Source of the DNA: Pseudoduganella plicata
Lineage (GTDB): Bacteria; Pseudomonadota; Gammaproteobacteria; Burkholderiales; Burkholderiaceae_D
Assembly (NCBI RefSeq): GCF_004421005.1
Contig: NZ_CP038026.1
Coordinates: 2,418,001-2,482,000, forward strand
Reading direction: 5' to 3'
Length of the DNA stretch: 64,000 nucleotides
Both the position numbers and the translations under genes were made by a program. Of the stretch, positions 18,068 through 25,750 are shown one piece after another. Below the pieces are notes generated by a model. It was not told the origin of the DNA, searched no databases, and was given only the letters and a program-made list of their open reading frames with translations. Each line of letters starts with the position of its first letter. Positions within the stretch are counted from its first letter, which is position 1.

Positions 18068-19936
18068 TTAACTATCCAGGTGCGAGATCAGCATGCGCGC
18101 CTTGTCCGGCGTGGCGCCCTTGCGCTCCAGGACCAGTGCCTTGTTCGACTCGTCCAGCGAGATGCCGACGGTGAGGATGTCGATCAGCAGCAGTTGCAGG
18201 ATGCGCGAGATCATCGACAGGAACGTCGTGCTGTCCTCGGTGTGGTCGACGGCCAGACAGACGGTCGCCTTCTTCGCCAGCGGCGACTGGCTGGTGGTGA
18301 TGGCGATGACGTCGGCGCCGCAGGCACGAGCCGTGTCGATGGCATCGAGCAGCTCCGGCAGCTTGCCGGAATTGGAGATGGCAATGACGACGTCTCCCGG
18401 TTGCAGCAATTCCGCCGCGAGCGACAGCAGGTGCGAGTCACCATACGACGCCGTCGGAATACGGAAGCGGAAGAACTTGTGCTGGCCGTCCAGGCCCACC
18501 ACGCGCGAATTGCCCATCGCGTAGAACTCCACTTTCTTCGCCTTCGACACCAGCGCGATGGCGCGGTCCAGCGCGCGCACGTCCAGCTGGTCGCGGAACT
18601 TGAGGATCGCGGAGACCGTGTTGTCGACCACCTTGGCCGACAGGTCGTGCGTGCTGTCGCTCACGCGCACCTGGCTGTGGCGCACGGGAATGGCGCCCGT
18701 CAGGCTGCTGGCAAATTTCAGTTTGAAATCGGCCAGGCCGAGGAAGCCCAGCGAGCGGCAGAAGCGGATCACCGTCGGCTGCGACACCTCGGCCATCCGC
18801 GCGATATCGGCGATCGGTTCGTTCAGCACGAGGCGCGGCTGTTCCAGCACCAGCTGCGCCACCCGCTGCTCGGCCGGCGTCAGCTCATGATGCAGGTGCT
18901 GCACACGCTCCATCAGCGTATTGGCGCCGCTGCGCCCGCGCAGGTGTTCGGACAGGATCGTCGCCACGCCGTAGAACGCAGGGTTGGGCGTCGTGATGAC
19001 GTAGGTCGGAATCTCGGCCAGGTAGGACGAGAAACGCCCTTTCGCTTCGAAGCGCGTGCGGAACGGCGACTCCTTGAACCACTCGCCCATGCGTGGCACG
19101 ATGCCGCCGCCGATAAAGATGCCGCCGAAGGAACCCAGCGTGACGGCCAGGTTGGCGGCAGCGCCCCCCAGCATCGCGCAGAAGCATTCCAGCACTTCCA
19201 CACACAGCGGCTCCTTGTCCTTCAGCGCGCCGGCGATGATCTGCTGCGACGTCAGGTCGCGCACCTGCCGGCCGTTGCGGCGCGCAATCGCCCGATAGAT
19301 GATCTCCATGCCGGGGCCGGAGATCAGGCGCTCGTTCGACACGTGCGACCACGTCTGCCAGGCGTATTGCAGGATCGCGTATTCGCGCTCGTCCGCCGGC
19401 GCGAAGTTGTTGTGGCCCCCTTCCGAGCCCAGCGTGACGAAACCGTCGACGGTGGGGATGACGCCGGAGCAGCCCAGGCCAGTGCCAGGCCCCAGCACGC
19501 CGATGACGGAATTGGCCGCCGGCGTGCCGCCGCCCACCTGCATCAGGTCCGAAGGCTGGAACGTGGGGATCGCCATCGCCAGCGCCGTGAAGTCGTTTAC
19601 GACCAGCAGCGTGTGCAGCCCCAGCTCGCGCCGCACTTCGTCGGTGGAAAACTGCCAGTCCCGGTTCGTCATGCGGATGTAGTCGCCATGGACGGGATTG
19701 GCCAGCGCCAGCGCGCCGTGATTCAGGTTGATGTCGGGATGGTCGGCCAGGTAGCTGCGCAACAGGGGGACGATGCCGGTGAAGTCGTCGCACTGGAGCA
19801 CGCGCACGGACTGGTATTCGCCGGGCGCCGTCTGCAGCGCGAAGCGGGCATGGGTGGCGCCGATATCGGCCAGCAGGCGGGGGCCGTCCGCAAAGGCGGT
19901 GCGGCTCAGTTTTTGGTCTACATCCAGTTGTTTCAT
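18068..19936 (-). CDS. Bifunctional glucokinase / HexR-type regulator
   Basis: 622 residues, a fusion known from Burkholderiales. Residues ~20-340 are a proteobacterial glucokinase: ATP site 'LLADIGATHARFAL', 'LGPGTGLGCSGVIP', sugar contact 'GSEGGHNNFAP', 'FIGGGIVPRM'. Residues ~360-435 are an RpiR-type helix-turn-helix with 'VSQPTVIRFCRSLGFLGLADFKLKFA', close to the HexR recognition helix. Residues ~465-610 are a SIS domain ('EFYAMGNSRVVGLDGQHKFFRF', 'VVIAISNSGKLPELLDAI') that in HexR senses the Entner-Doudoroff intermediate KDPG. It phosphorylates glucose and represses sugar genes. Start 19936 follows AAGAGACG. A weak operator-like TGTACTTTTGTTACC lies at 19964-19978. Candidate targets are the palindromes listed elsewhere in this table. 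Confidence 0.95.
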   Translation of the reverse strand: MKQLDVDQKLSRTAFADGPRLLADIGATHARFALQTAPGEYQSVRVLQCDDFTGIVPLLRSYLADHPDINLNHGALALANPVHGDYIRMTNRDWQFSTDEVRRELGLHTLLVVNDFTALAMAIPTFQPSDLMQVGGGTPAANSVIGVLGPGTGLGCSGVIPTVDGFVTLGSEGGHNNFAPADEREYAILQYAWQTWSHVSNERLISGPGMEIIYRAIARRNGRQVRDLTSQQIIAGALKDKEPLCVEVLECFCAMLGGAAANLAVTLGSFGGIFIGGGIVPRMGEWFKESPFRTRFEAKGRFSSYLAEIPTYVITTPNPAFYGVATILSEHLRGRSGANTLMERVQHLHHELTPAEQRVAQLVLEQPRLVLNEPIADIARMAEVSQPTVIRFCRSLGFLGLADFKLKFASSLTGAIPVRHSQVRVSDSTHDLSAKVVDNTVSAILKFRDQLDVRALDRAIALVSKAKKVEFYAMGNSRVVGLDGQHKFFRFRIPTASYGDSHLLSLAAELLQPGDVVIAISNSGKLPELLDAIDTARACGADVIAITTSQSPLAKKATVCLAVDHTEDSTTFLSMISRILQLLLIDILTVGISLDESNKALVLERKGATPDKARMLISHLDS

Positions 19937-20012
19937 CGTCTCTTCTGTTCTCGTGGGATTTTCTGTACTTTTGTTACCACCGAGGCCGCAGCATACCGCA
20001 AATGGCGGGTAC

Positions 20013-20045
20013 AAAAAAGGCGAGGCCCGGTCGGAGCCGGGCCTC
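20013..20045 (-). terminator. Terminator of the GH13 alpha-glucosidase gene
   Basis: On the minus strand GAGGCCCGG-CTCCGA-CCGGGCCTC is followed by GCC and six T. It separates the alpha-glucosidase gene from glk-hexR, which then needs its own promoter. Confidence 0.88.
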
Positions 20046-20059
20046 GTGCCTTGGGCGCC

Positions 20060-21679
20060 TTACGCCGCGTAGCCGAACCACGCGCCGCATGGGGGCAGCG
20101 TCACTTCGCCATCCGCCGCGCTCCCCGGCAGGCCGGGCTGCGCCAGCGCCTCCGCGCCGCGGGCCTGCGGCAACGTGAAGCGCACCTCATCTGCGCCCAG
20201 GTTGAATACGCACAGCACGGAACGCTCGCCGGCCAGGTCGCGGCGGAACGCCAGCACCGGCTCGGGCGCGTCGAGGAATTCGATCTCGCCGCGGGTCAGC
20301 TGAGGCATCGTGCGGCGCCACGCAATCATGCGGCGCGCGAAGTTCAGCGGCGAGTCCGGATTGCCTTCCTGTCTGGACGCGGCCACCGCGATATGTTCCG
20401 GCGCCACCGGCAGCCAAGGTTGGCCCGTCGTGAAGCCGCCGTTCGCGCCATCGGTCCAGGCGATCGGCGTGCGGCAGCCGTCGCGGCCCTTGAACTCGGG
20501 CCAGAACGTGATGCCGTACGGGTCCTGGATCAGTTCATACGGCACGTCCGCTTCGGTAAACGCCAGCTCGTCGCCCTGGTACAGGCACGGCGTGCCTTTC
20601 AGCGACAGCTGCATCGCCAGCGCCAGCTTGCCGAACGCCGCGGCGTCCTTGCCCTTGCCCCAGCGCGTCGCCACGCGCGGCACGTCATGGTTGCCCACCG
20701 ACCAGGAAGCCCAGCCATCCTTTACGCGGCGCTTGAAGTCCTCGACCTGCGTGCGGATGTGCTGCGCGGAGTGCTCTTCCGTCAGCAGGTTGAAGCTGTA
20801 GGCCATGTGCAGCTTGTCGCCGCCTGCCGTGTACTCGGCCATGAAGGCCAGCGCGTCGTCCGCACCCACCTCGCCGATGGAGACGGCGCCGAATTCGTCC
20901 AGCACCTGGCGCACGCGCTGCAGGAAGGCGACGTTCTCCGGACGGCACTTGTCGTAGATGTGGGCCTGGAAGCCGTACGGGTTCACGTCCGTGACCGTGG
21001 CGGTGTCGCGCACGGTGGCGGGTGGATTGCTGCGCAGTTCCTTGTCGTGGAAGTGGAACGTGACGGCATCGAGCCGCACGCCGTCCACGCCGCGCTGCAG
21101 CCAGAAACGCAGGCTGTCCAGCATGGCCTGCTGCACTTCCGGATTGTGGAAGTTCAGGTCCGGCTGGCTGGTGAGGAAATTGTGCATGTAGTATTGCTTG
21201 CGGCGCGAGTCCCACTGCCACGACGAGCCGCCGAACACGGACAGCCAGTTGTTGGGCGGATTCCCGTCCGGCAGCGGATCGGCCCAGACGAACCAGTCGG
21301 CCTTCGGGTTATCCCGGCTGCTGCGGCTTTCGACGAACCACGGGTGCTGCTCCGAACAATGCGACATGACCTGGTCGATCATGATCTTTACGCCCACGCT
21401 GTGGGCCTTGGCGACCAGCCGGTCGAAGTCGGCCAGGGTGCCGAAGAGCGGGTCGACGTCGCAGTAGTCGGCGATGTCGTAGCCGAAGTCCTTCATGGGC
21501 GACTTGAAGAACGGCGAGATCCAGACGATGTCCACGCCCAGTTGCGCGATGTAGTCGAGGCGGTCGGTAATGCCATTCAGGTCGCCGACACCGTCGCCAT
21601 TCGTGTCGAGGTAGCTGCGCGGGTACACCTGATAGATGATGGCTTCCTGCCACCAGGTCGGGGACGATGCTTGGGTCAT
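20060..21679 (-). CDS. GH13 alpha-glucosidase (oligo-1,6-glucosidase subfamily), cytoplasmic
   Basis: 539 residues, no signal peptide. GH13 (beta/alpha)8 marks: 'QVYPRSYLDTNGDGVGDLNGI', 'MIDQVMSHCSEQHPWF' (region I), nucleophile Asp204 in 'GVRLDAVTFHF', acid/base Glu270 in 'SIGEVGAD', Asp332 in 'GNHDVPR'. QVMSH in place of the common DLVVNH is seen in the maltose-active subfamily. It would release glucose from maltose and maltodextrins for the neighbouring glucokinase. ATG 21679 follows GGAAATCGAC; a 20-residue upstream extension is discarded. The shared 331-bp intergenic region upstream carries an operator palindrome. Confidence 0.94.
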   Translation of the reverse strand: MTQASSPTWWQEAIIYQVYPRSYLDTNGDGVGDLNGITDRLDYIAQLGVDIVWISPFFKSPMKDFGYDIADYCDVDPLFGTLADFDRLVAKAHSVGVKIMIDQVMSHCSEQHPWFVESRSSRDNPKADWFVWADPLPDGNPPNNWLSVFGGSSWQWDSRRKQYYMHNFLTSQPDLNFHNPEVQQAMLDSLRFWLQRGVDGVRLDAVTFHFHDKELRSNPPATVRDTATVTDVNPYGFQAHIYDKCRPENVAFLQRVRQVLDEFGAVSIGEVGADDALAFMAEYTAGGDKLHMAYSFNLLTEEHSAQHIRTQVEDFKRRVKDGWASWSVGNHDVPRVATRWGKGKDAAAFGKLALAMQLSLKGTPCLYQGDELAFTEADVPYELIQDPYGITFWPEFKGRDGCRTPIAWTDGANGGFTTGQPWLPVAPEHIAVAASRQEGNPDSPLNFARRMIAWRRTMPQLTRGEIEFLDAPEPVLAFRRDLAGERSVLCVFNLGADEVRFTLPQARGAEALAQPGLPGSAADGEVTLPPCGAWFGYAA

Positions 21680-21840
21680 GTCGATTTCCGGGGTCGATTG
21701 CGGGTTGTGTGCAGAGAGATTGTAGAGAATATACATCAACCATATGAATTTCTCAACGCATCCATAGGCACAAGTAGTCAGCTATAACTTATATAAAACA
21801 ACGGCTTACACTCATAATCAAAAATAAATGCTCGCAAATC

Positions 21841-21855
21841 GGTAGTCAAACTACA
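21841..21855. promoter_or_regulatory. HexR-type operator, alpha-glucosidase / POT intergenic region
   Basis: GGTAGT-CAA-ACTACA matches TGTAGT-NNN-ACTACA except the first base. It lies in the middle of the 331-bp AT-rich gap 21680-22010, about 160 bases from each divergent start, so could control either gene. A weaker TGTAGA-GAA-TATACA at 21721-21735 lies 42 bases upstream of the alpha-glucosidase start. I see no gene in the gap. Confidence 0.7.
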
Positions 21856-22010
21856 GATTCGGCTATAAAACGTCGGTCGCTCCGGCCAAATTCCCGGGTT
21901 GCCAGACGGTTGCCGTTCCCATAGCATCCGTGCCACACAACACTCATGCGCGACACGCACGCCATCCGGGCCACCCCCTGGCACGCGTCGCACACTTAAC
22001 GGGGACACCT

Positions 22011-23618
22011 ATGGCATTGGACCACACCGAGGGCAACGGGCCGCTACCGCGGCAGATACCGTACATCATCGCCAACGAAGCGGCGGAGCGCTTTTCCTTC
22101 TATGGCATGCGCAATATCCTGACGCCTTTCCTGATCAGCACCCTGCTGCTGTTCGTGCCGATGGAAGACCGCACCGGCGAAGCAAAACACGTGTTCCACA
22201 CGTTCGTCATCGGCGCCTATTTCACGCCGCTGCTGGGCGGCTTCCTGGCCGACCGCTTCTTCGGCAAGTACAAGACCATCTTCTGGCTCAGCCTTTTCTA
22301 CGTGCTGGGTCACGCCTGCCTGGCCGTCTTCGAGGACAACCTGAACGGCTTCTACTTCGGCCTGTTCCTGATCGCGCTGGGCGCCGGCGGCATCAAGCCG
22401 CTCGTCTCCGCGTTTGTCGGCGACCAGTTCGACAAGACCAACAAGAATCGCGCCAAGGTCGTCTACGACGCCTTTTACTGGTGCATCAACTTCGGCTCGT
22501 TCTTTGCCTCGTTGCTGATGCCCTTGCTGCTGAAGAACTACGGCCCCTCTGTCGCCTTTGGCGTGCCGGGCATCCTGATGGCGTTCGCCGTGCTGATCTT
22601 CTGGCTCGGCAGGAACAAGTACGTGCACGTACCGCCTGCGCCGCCCAATCCCGATTCGCTCACCCGCGTCGCCCGCACCGCCCTGCTGGCACGCCAGCCC
22701 GGCCAGGGCCGGCCGGGCCTTGCCGTGGCCGTCCTCGGTGTCGTGGGCGCCGTCGTTTCCCTGCTGATGTCGTACTCGTGGGGCTTCGTCATCGGCGCGT
22801 GTACGGCTCTCGTGCTGTTGCTCGCGTTCGGCGGCATCGGCACCGGCATGCAGCTCGAACGCGCACGCGGCAAGCATTCGGACGAGGCGGTGGAAGGCGT
22901 GCGCGCCGTGCTGCGCGTTCTCATTGTGTTCGCGCTGGTGACGCCGTTCTGGTCGCTGTTCGACCAGAAGGCGTCGACCTGGATCGTTCAGGCCAATGCC
23001 ATGACCAGCCCTGTGCTGAACGTCTTCGGCTGGGAGTTCCAGGTGTTGCCGGCGCAGATGCAGGCACTCAATCCGCTGCTCGTGATGCTGCTGATCCCGT
23101 TTAATAACCTGGCCATCTTCCCGCTGCTGCGTGCGATCGGCATCGAACCGACAGCGCTGCGGCGCATGACGACGGGTATCGCCCTGTCCGGCGCTGCCTG
23201 GCTGGTGATTGGCTGGATCCAGCTGTCGATGGATGGCGGCACGCCGATGTCGATCCTGTGGCAGCTGGCGCCGTACGCGCTGCTGACGATGGCCGAAGTA
23301 CTGGTCTCCGCCACCGGCCTGGAGTTCGCCTACAGCCAGGCGCCGGCATCGATGAAAGGTTCCATCATGGCGTTCTGGACGCTGGCCGTCACCGTCGGCA
23401 ACCTGTGGGTTCTGATCGTCAACGCCAGCGTCAAGAACGACGCGGTGATGGGGCACATCGAAAACAGCGGACTGTCGCCGATCGCGTTCCAGATGTTCTT
23501 CTTCGCCGGTTTCGCGCTGGTGACGGCCATCGTGTTCGCGTTGTACGCGATGCGCTACAAGATGGTCGACAACTACCGGGGTGGCAACGGCGGCAAGCCG
23601 GCGCAAGTCGCTCAATAA
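22011..23618 (+). CDS. POT/PTR-family proton-coupled peptide transporter
   Basis: 535 residues with 12-14 membrane helices. 'NEAAERFSFYGMRNILTPFL' carries the E-x-x-E-R-F-x-Y/F-G helix 1 signature that couples protons, 'KTIFWLSLFYVLGH' and 'FVGDQFDKTNKNRAKVVYDAFYWCINFGSFFAS' contain the PTR2 family signature. It imports di- and tripeptides in the inner membrane. ATG 22011 follows GGGGACACCT; the 27-residue upstream extension is discarded. It does not obviously belong to starch use, despite sharing a promoter region with the alpha-glucosidase. Confidence 0.93.
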   Translation: MALDHTEGNGPLPRQIPYIIANEAAERFSFYGMRNILTPFLISTLLLFVPMEDRTGEAKHVFHTFVIGAYFTPLLGGFLADRFFGKYKTIFWLSLFYVLGHACLAVFEDNLNGFYFGLFLIALGAGGIKPLVSAFVGDQFDKTNKNRAKVVYDAFYWCINFGSFFASLLMPLLLKNYGPSVAFGVPGILMAFAVLIFWLGRNKYVHVPPAPPNPDSLTRVARTALLARQPGQGRPGLAVAVLGVVGAVVSLLMSYSWGFVIGACTALVLLLAFGGIGTGMQLERARGKHSDEAVEGVRAVLRVLIVFALVTPFWSLFDQKASTWIVQANAMTSPVLNVFGWEFQVLPAQMQALNPLLVMLLIPFNNLAIFPLLRAIGIEPTALRRMTTGIALSGAAWLVIGWIQLSMDGGTPMSILWQLAPYALLTMAEVLVSATGLEFAYSQAPASMKGSIMAFWTLAVTVGNLWVLIVNASVKNDAVMGHIENSGLSPIAFQMFFFAGFALVTAIVFALYAMRYKMVDNYRGGNGGKPAQVAQ

Positions 23619-23691
23619 CCGGGCGGCCGGACGGCCGGGAGCAGTCGGCGTTGATCGCGCAACGATGTGCGTGACATCCCGCCAATGCACC

Positions 23692-23711
23692 GGCCGCCAC
23701 CGGCTTTTTTT
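23692..23711 (+). terminator. Weak terminator after the POT gene
   Basis: GGCCG-CCAC-CGGCT (four GC pairs plus a G-T pair) followed by seven T. The stem is short, so efficiency is uncertain. The rest of the 23619-23905 gap is presumably the promoter region of the chemoreceptor; no clear -35/-10 pair stands out. Confidence 0.45.
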
Positions 23712-23905
23712 GTGGTTCTCTTGCGGCACCGGCGCAACAAAACAAGACTTGCGCTGATGCAATTAGCCTATAATCTTCATAGCTTTTGACTGAACACTTT
23801 TGGCAGCGCCCAATCTTCGCGCCGCCATTGCCTGTCCGCCCTATCGCGGTTTTGCAGAACGACATCTCGTGCAGCGCACGTGTTGCGCGATAACTTCCTA
23901 TCACT

Positions 23906-25651
23906 ATGAAAAACATGAAAGTCGGCACGCGGCTGGCCATAGGCTATGCGCTCGTGCTTTGCCTGATGCTCGCGATCGTCGCCACCGGTCTCCTGAAGAT
24001 GCGCGAGATGAACGAGCGCACCCGCACTATCACTGAAGTCAACAACGTGCAGATCGCGCTGATCGCGACGATGCAGGACACGGTCACGGATCGCATGATC
24101 GCCCTGCGTAACCTGATTCTGTTCACCACGTCGGAGCAGATGCAGCCGGAGACGAAGCGCATTGCAACGCAGGAAGCGCTCTACACCGAAGCGTTTGCCA
24201 AACTGCAGAAGACGTTCGAGGGCCCGGAAACCACGCAGGAAGAGAAAGCATTCGCCGTCAAGCTGCAGGAACTGTCCAGCAAGGCCGCGCCGCTGATGGC
24301 CAAGTCGATGGAGCTGGGCCTGGCCAACAAGGCCGAGGAAGGCACCGACTACCTGATCAACCAGTTGCGCCCCGTGCAACGCGAGTGGCTGGCAACCCTG
24401 AGCGACCTGGTTGCGTTTGAAGACAAGCTCAATGCGCGCGCCGCAGCCAATGCGCAGGCGGCCTATGACGGCGCCGTCAAGCTGATGCTGATGCTGGGCG
24501 GCATCGCGCTGGCGCTGGGTGTCGCCTCGGCCACGACCATCACGCGCGGCCTGCTGCGCCAACTTGGCGGTGAACCGAACGACGCGGCCGCCATCGCCAC
24601 CGAGATCGCCAATGGCAACCTGACCGTCGACGTGCCGGTGAAACCGGGCGACCAGTCCAGCATGCTGTACGCGATGCGCACGATGCGCGACCGCCTGGCC
24701 GCCATCGTCACCGAAGTACGCACCGGCACCGACACGATCGCCACCGCCTCCGGCCAGATCTCGGCCGGCAATGCCGACCTGTCGTCGCGCACGGAAGAAC
24801 AGGCCAGCTCGCTGGAAGAAACCGCGTCGTCGATGGAAGAACTGACGTCCACCGTGCGCCAGAACGCCGACAACGCGCAGCAGGCCAGCGCCATGGCCGC
24901 ATCGGCATCGGAAGTGGCGGCGAAAGGCGGCCAGGTCGTCGCCCAGGTGGTCGATACGATGGGTGCCATCAACGAGTCGGCGCGCAAGATCGTCGACATC
25001 ATTTCCGTCATCGACGGCATCGCGTTCCAGACCAATATCCTGGCGCTGAACGCCGCGGTGGAAGCGGCCCGCGCGGGCGAACAGGGGCGCGGCTTTGCCG
25101 TGGTAGCGGGCGAGGTGCGCAACCTGGCGCATCGCGCCGGCACGGCCGCCAAGGAAATCAAGGCGCTGATCGACGACTCCGTGCACAAGGTGGACGAAGG
25201 CTCGCAGCTGGTCGGCCAGGCCGGTGCGACGATGGAAGAGATCGTCGGCAGCGTGCAGCGCGTCACCGACATCATGAGCGAGATCTCGGCCGCCAGCCGC
25301 GAGCAGAGCAGCGGCATCGATCAGGTCAACCAGGCCATCGCGCAGATGGACCAGGTCACGCAGCAGAATGCCGCCCTGGTGGAGGAAGCCAGCGCCGCCT
25401 CCGAGTCGATGCAGGACCAGGCCGCCAAGCTGGCGCAGCTGGTCGGCACGTTCACGGTGCCGCAATCGGCGGCCGGTCCTGCGCCGGTGGCGGCGGTGGC
25501 GGCGCGTGTCGTTGCCGCGAAGCCGGCCAGGCCGCTGGTGCAGGGGCCGGCACCCGCCGCCGCCCCGGTCAAGCCCGCCAAGGCGAAGGCAGCGCCGCAG
25601 CCTTCCCGCAAGGTCGCGGCAACGGCCGAGTCGGAGTGGGAAGAGTTCTGA
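23906..25651 (+). CDS. Methyl-accepting chemotaxis protein
   Basis: 581 residues. TM1 is at 9-31, then a four-helix-bundle type periplasmic sensor (~32-190), TM2 at ~193-215 ('[21 protein letters not shown]'), HAMP to ~268, and a long signalling coiled coil. The hairpin tip is '[40 protein letters not shown]', the CheA/CheW contact. The Ala/Pro-rich linker ends in EWEEF, a C-terminal pentapeptide of the CheR/CheB-tether type, so it is probably a high-abundance-style receptor. Location between peptide and starch genes suggests a nutrient attractant, but the ligand is not readable. The start has only a weak ribosome-binding site. Confidence 0.95.
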   Translation: MKNMKVGTRLAIGYALVLCLMLAIVATGLLKMREMNERTRTITEVNNVQIALIATMQDTVTDRMIALRNLILFTTSEQMQPETKRIATQEALYTEAFAKLQKTFEGPETTQEEKAFAVKLQELSSKAAPLMAKSMELGLANKAEEGTDYLINQLRPVQREWLATLSDLVAFEDKLNARAAANAQAAYDGAVKLMLMLGGIALALGVASATTITRGLLRQLGGEPNDAAAIATEIANGNLTVDVPVKPGDQSSMLYAMRTMRDRLAAIVTEVRTGTDTIATASGQISAGNADLSSRTEEQASSLEETASSMEELTSTVRQNADNAQQASAMAASASEVAAKGGQVVAQVVDTMGAINESARKIVDIISVIDGIAFQTNILALNAAVEAARAGEQGRGFAVVAGEVRNLAHRAGTAAKEIKALIDDSVHKVDEGSQLVGQAGATMEEIVGSVQRVTDIMSEISAASREQSSGIDQVNQAIAQMDQVTQQNAALVEEASAASESMQDQAAKLAQLVGTFTVPQSAAGPAPVAAVAARVVAAKPARPLVQGPAPAAAPVKPAKAKAAPQPSRKVAATAESEWEEF

Positions 25652-25657
25652 CCTGCC

Positions 25658-25679
25658 GGCGCAACCGCCCGGTTGCGCC
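25658..25679 (+). terminator. Hairpin after the chemoreceptor gene
   Basis: GGCGCAACC-GCCC-GGTTGCGCC, a perfect 9-bp stem with a 4-base loop, 7 bases after the stop. Only a short T-run follows (GTGCTTTC), so it may be a weak terminator. Confidence 0.55.
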
Positions 25680-25692
25680 GTGCTTTCGCTGA

Positions 25693-25707
25693 AGTAGTAA
25701 AACTACA
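25693..25707 (+). promoter_or_regulatory. HexR-type operator upstream of pullulanase
   Basis: AGTAGT-AAA-ACTACA: one mismatch (first base) to TGTAGT-NNN-ACTACA. It ends 43 bases before the pullulanase ATG, in the position of a core promoter. Confidence 0.75.
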
Positions 25708-25750
25708 TCACATCGATTACCATACGTGCCAACTCAAACAGGGGGCACGT

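Noticed and set aside
18080..21787. 1235-codon plus-strand open frame
   Set aside because: Shadow of glk-hexR and the GH13 alpha-glucosidase; composition dominated by Arg, Gln, His, Val.
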